Assembly: GCF_947500075.1 (NCBI RefSeq)
Contig: NZ_CANMQS010000003.1
Coordinates: forward strand, 62,001-126,000
Source of the DNA: an uncultured Sulfitobacter sp.
GTDB taxonomy: Bacteria > Pseudomonadota > Alphaproteobacteria > Rhodobacterales > Rhodobacteraceae
Length of the DNA stretch: 64,000 nucleotides
Reading direction: 5' to 3'
Of the stretch, positions 61,109 to 64,000 are shown piece after piece. The notes beneath the pieces are model-generated. The model had not been told where the DNA came from, searched no databases, and saw only the letters and a program-made list of their open reading frames with translations. Both the position numbers and the translations under genes were made by a program. Numbering within the stretch: the first letter of the stretch is position 1; each line of letters begins with the position of its first letter.

Positions 61109-61540
61109 TCAGGCTTTTTTCAGCGCGGCAAGGATGTCTGCCAGCAGCTCTTCCTGCGTGGGGCCTGCGGGTTCTTCCGGGGCTGCCTCTTCGGGCGTTT
61201 CGGCGGCTTCCTTCACGCGGTTGACCATCTTTACCAACATGAACACCACCCATGCGATGATCAGGAAGTTGATGATTGCCATGATGAATGCACCATAAGC
61301 GAAGACAGACGCGCCGGTTTCGCGGGCCGCTTCCAATGAAGCCCCCTCTGGCACGTCGCCCGCCAGAACAGCGTAGTTGTTGGTGAAGTCGATACCGCCT
61401 GAGAAAAGGCCGATGATCGGGTTGATCAGGTCACCGACAAGCGATGTCACAATGGCCGTGAACGCCGCACCGATGATGATACCAACAGCCATGTCCATGA
61501 CATTGCCCTTGGCGATGAAGTCCTTGAATTCGTTAATCAT
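61109..61540 (-). CDS. mscL: Large-conductance mechanosensitive channel
   Basis: A 143-residue inner-membrane channel that opens under osmotic downshock. [46 protein letters not shown] is TM1 with the hydrophobic gate; TM2 is [27 protein letters not shown], and the C-terminal helix ends in [13 protein letters not shown]. The ATG at 61540 starts the conserved N-terminus. Confidence 0.96.
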   Translation of the reverse strand: MINEFKDFIAKGNVMDMAVGIIIGAAFTAIVTSLVGDLINPIIGLFSGGIDFTNNYAVLAGDVPEGASLEAARETGASVFAYGAFIMAIINFLIIAWVVFMLVKMVNRVKEAAETPEEAAPEEPAGPTQEELLADILAALKKA

Positions 61541-61689
61541 ATTTCTGTCCCTTGTTGGAAGTTCGCTGGATCTTTGGAAACAATCCGTGCGCCTACGCGC
61601 AACCGTTAACATATGAAAGCACAGTTTGAACACGTGAACTTGGGGGGAAAGTCCACTAAAATGGACCCCTATTCCAAAGGAGGCGAATA

Positions 61690-62388
61690 ATGGCCGATCT
61701 CTCTGATTTTCCGATTACGGGCAAATGGCCCGCGAGCGACCCCACGAAATTGCAGTTGTATTCCTTTCCAACACCGAACGGGGTTAAAGCCTCTATCGCG
61801 CTGGAGGAAATGGGGATCCCCTATGAGGCCCATCTTGTCACCCTTGCCGATGCAGATGTAAAAAGCCCCGCGTTTCTGTCCCTCAACCCCAACAACAAGA
61901 TCCCCGCCATCATTGATCCGAACGGGCCAGATGGCACGCCAATCGGTTTGTTTGAATCCGGTGCGATCCTGATTTATCTGGCCGAGAAGTCCGGCAAGCT
62001 GATCGGCGCGACCCCCGGAGAGAAAGCGAAAGTGATCCAGTGGGTGATGTTCCAGATGGGTGGGCTTGGTCCGATGTTTGGACAGCTTGGCTTCTTTTAC
62101 AAGTTTGCAGGCAGCGAATGGGAGGACAAACGCCCCCAGCAGCGCTACATCGACGAAGGGGAACGCCTGTTGGCCGTGCTGGAAAAGGAGATGGCTGACA
62201 AGGAATGGATCGCGGGTGCCTATTCCATTGCGGACATCGCGATTGCGCCCTGGCTGCGTGCGCTGGACTTCTACGGCGCGAAAGAAATCCTGGGCTGGGA
62301 TCAGCACCCCAATCTGGTGGCCTATGTTGACCGCTTTGTCGCGCGCCCTGCTGTCCAGATTGGCCTGGTCACACCGCCAAGGGAATAA
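61690..62388 (+). CDS. Glutathione S-transferase (YghU/YfcG-like, Nu class)
   Basis: A 232-residue enzyme. [23 protein letters not shown] and [35 protein letters not shown] make up the thioredoxin-like domain of the Nu class, which lacks the usual Ser/Tyr and reduces disulfides. The C-terminal helical domain follows, with [12 protein letters not shown] near the end. AAAGGAGG precedes the ATG. It is convergent with the GMC gene. Confidence 0.92.
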   Translation: MADLSDFPITGKWPASDPTKLQLYSFPTPNGVKASIALEEMGIPYEAHLVTLADADVKSPAFLSLNPNNKIPAIIDPNGPDGTPIGLFESGAILIYLAEKSGKLIGATPGEKAKVIQWVMFQMGGLGPMFGQLGFFYKFAGSEWEDKRPQQRYIDEGERLLAVLEKEMADKEWIAGAYSIADIAIAPWLRALDFYGAKEILGWDQHPNLVAYVDRFVARPAVQIGLVTPPRE

Positions 62389-62392
62389 GCCG

Positions 62393-62404
62393 CCCGGCGC
62401 CGGG
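62393..62404. terminator. GC palindrome between convergent GST and GMC genes
   Basis: CCCGGCGCCGGG is a perfect 12-bp palindrome in a 19-bp gap. It may end both transcripts, but no T-run is present. Confidence 0.4.
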
Positions 62405-62407
62405 AGG

Positions 62408-64000
62408 CTAGCTGCGCATCCCGGCGGCAATCTTTTCCGCGATCATGATGGTGGGCGCATTGGTATTGCCGCCCACCAGACGTGGCATCACGCTGGCATC
62501 GACAACCCGCAATCCGTCCACGCCATGCACCCGCGCCTGACTGTCCACAACAGCCATGTCGTCCTTGCCCATCTTGCAGGTCCCCACCGGGTGATAGATC
62601 GTGTCAGCCCGTTTGCGAATGTCCGCTTCCAGCGCGCTGTCGCTGCCGTCATGGGCATAAAGCTGTTTGCCCCGCCAGGGATCAAGCGGCGGCGCGGTCA
62701 GGATATTCTCCATCTGCCGCGCGCCTTTCATCAACAACGCCAGATCCCGTTTGTCAGACAGGTACTGTGGATCAATTCGAGGTGCCGCACCCGGCTTTGC
62801 CGACGTCAGCCCGACCGTGCCGCGTGTGTGGGGACGCAACACGCAGACATGGCAGGAAAAGCCAAATGGCAGGTGGATCTTGCGCATGTGGTCATCCACG
62901 ATGCCCACCACAAAATGCAGTTGCAGGTCCGGGCGATCCAATGACGGATCAGATTTGAAGAAAGCGCCACCTTCCGCAAACGGCGTGGCAAAGTGGCCGG
63001 TGCCATCCTTGCGCCACTGCATCCCCGCCTTGAATAGCTGTCCAAGACCCTTGGGTGTCAGACCCACGACATCCTGCCGCTTGGAATGATAGCTCATCAC
63101 GTAATCAAGGTGGTCCTGCAGGTTTTGCCCAACACCCGGCAACTCGTGATGGACCGGCAGGCCATGCCCGCTGATTTCGTCAGCTGGGCCAATCCCGCTG
63201 AGCATCAGTAACTGGGGCGAACCAAAGGCGCCCGCGCTCAGGATCACTTCCTGCGCGGCTTCGATCACCTGCACCCGCCCGATGCGGCGCACCTCCACGC
63301 CCGTGGCACGACCGTCCTGCATCACGATGCGCTGCGCCTGTGCCTTGGTGAGGATCGTCAGGTTCGGACGGTGGCGCACATCGCGGTTGAGGTAGGCCGC
63401 AGCGGCAGAGCAGCGCTCCCCCTTGGCGGCGCCATTGTGGAACTGTGTGACCTGATAGTAACCCGCGCCTTCCTGCGTCGGCCCATTGAAATCGGCGGTC
63501 TCGCGGACCTGTTGTTCCCCTGCGGCGTCGATGAAAGCGCGGGTAATCGCGCGGGGGGCGGATTGGTCGGCCACTTGCAGCGGTCCATCACCGCCGTGCA
63601 GATCGTTCACACCGCGCACATTGCCTTCGGATTTCTTGAAATACGGCAGGACAGACTGCCAATCCCAGCCGTCACAGCCCATGTCGGCCCATTCGTCATA
63701 GTCCTGTCTGTGCCCCCGCACATAGAGCATCGCATTGATCGCCGACGATCCCCCCAGGGCCTTGCCGCGTGGCTGGAACCCGCGCCGCCCGTTCAGACCC
63801 GGCTGCGGTTCGGTCTGAAATGCCCAGTTGTTGATCTTGGGTCGGCCGGAAACCATCGCCGCCACCAGTGCAGGCGCGCGGATGAAGATGTCACGGCCAT
63901 TGCCGCCTGCTTCGATCAGACAGACGGAGGTGTTTGGATCCTCGCTCAGCCGTGCAGCCATCACACAGCCAGCTGATCCCCCTCCGACGATTACAAAATC
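62408..64000 (-). CDS. GMC oxidoreductase, choline dehydrogenase-like (5' end cut by window)
   Basis: At least 530 residues of an FAD-dependent alcohol dehydrogenase; the start lies beyond 64000. The first visible residues DFVIVGGGSAGCVMAARL are the FAD-binding Rossmann loop, so only a few N-terminal residues are missing. GKALGGSSAINAMLYVRG and SAGAFGSPQLLMLSGIG are the GMC signatures 1 and 2, and the catalytic His pair is in YHPVGTCKMG and GGNTNAPTIMI (His-Asn form). It resembles BetA-type enzymes that make betaine aldehyde; the substrate could be another alcohol. Confidence 0.92.
   Translation of the reverse strand, partial: DFVIVGGGSAGCVMAARLSEDPNTSVCLIEAGGNGRDIFIRAPALVAAMVSGRPKINNWAFQTEPQPGLNGRRGFQPRGKALGGSSAINAMLYVRGHRQDYDEWADMGCDGWDWQSVLPYFKKSEGNVRGVNDLHGGDGPLQVADQSAPRAITRAFIDAAGEQQVRETADFNGPTQEGAGYYQVTQFHNGAAKGERCSAAAAYLNRDVRHRPNLTILTKAQAQRIVMQDGRATGVEVRRIGRVQVIEAAQEVILSAGAFGSPQLLMLSGIGPADEISGHGLPVHHELPGVGQNLQDHLDYVMSYHSKRQDVVGLTPKGLGQLFKAGMQWRKDGTGHFATPFAEGGAFFKSDPSLDRPDLQLHFVVGIVDDHMRKIHLPFGFSCHVCVLRPHTRGTVGLTSAKPGAAPRIDPQYLSDKRDLALLMKGARQMENILTAPPLDPWRGKQLYAHDGSDSALEADIRKRADTIYHPVGTCKMGKDDMAVVDSQARVHGVDGLRVVDASVMPRLVGGNTNAPTIMIAEKIAAGMRS

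Overview
The window is a high-GC chromosomal segment of an alphaproteobacterium, most likely a marine Rhodobacteraceae (Roseobacter group). The markers are a MipZ division-site ATPase, a TrcR/DUF1013 cell-cycle regulator, COQ9, a membrane-anchored cytochrome c552, BluB, a TRAP uptake system, a protein with the VPLPA-type sorting tail, and an ffh-rpsP-rimM-trmD-rplS-rpmE translation block. No plasmid, prophage, transposase or CRISPR array is visible; most genes look like stable core or shell genes.

Layout. 1-4768: three regulators (a truncated LysR, an ArsR, a LysR divergent from azoR), a DMT exporter and a tandem pair of paralogous membrane proteins. 4769-14888: a long plus-strand translation block. 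ffh leads into reading frames joined by 4-nt overlaps (a NIPSNAP protein, three tandem GNAT acetyltransferases and two doubtful spacer frames) up to a chorismate mutase, then rpsP, bluB, two 48-49 residue paralogous membrane proteins, rimM, a sulfotransferase-like gene and trmD. After convergent ydcH and ppk2 come rplS-rpmE and a clear terminator. 15097-20411: sorted surface protein, membrane protein, mipZ, DMT transporter, orphan Tat-exported peptide-type binding protein. 20478-25558 (minus): TRAP transporter with a benzoate-CoA-ligase-like gene and a DUF309 gene. 25767-28118 (minus): tRNA with CAU anticodon, an SDR lacking the catalytic lysine, an RsmC-like methyltransferase, clpS.

28205-38585: HAD phosphatase, D,D-carboxypeptidase, LysR, small proteins, DUF2189 protein and a complete yejABEF-type ABC importer. 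38740-43740: cytochrome c, pheA, SRPBCC protein, nudC, a UshA/CpdB-type phosphoesterase. 43777-43875: the signal recognition particle RNA, partner of the Ffh encoded at 5027. 43938-49348: zinc peptidase, DUF202 protein, the dnaX-ybaB-recR replication/repair block, trcR. 49475-56472: RNase T2, quinone oxidoreductase, then a short acyl-CoA ligase and an atypical thiolase convergent to a bioM-bioN-bioY biotin ECF transporter, then COQ9. 56586-64000: rpsU, a CAP-RTX secreted protein, an Lrp/ald pair, GFA and DUF2087 proteins, mscL, a GST and a truncated GMC (choline dehydrogenase-like) gene.

The most promising leads are the ligase/thiolase pair beside bioMNY (the thiolase lacks two expected catalytic residues), the lysine-less SDR, the two tandem micro-membrane proteins between bluB and rimM, the unbroken chain of 4-nt overlaps from ffh to aroQ, and several non-coding elements: a hairpin array before ffh, a shared 3'-end repeat, a 20-bp palindrome before aroQ and a 173-bp element with long inverted ends.
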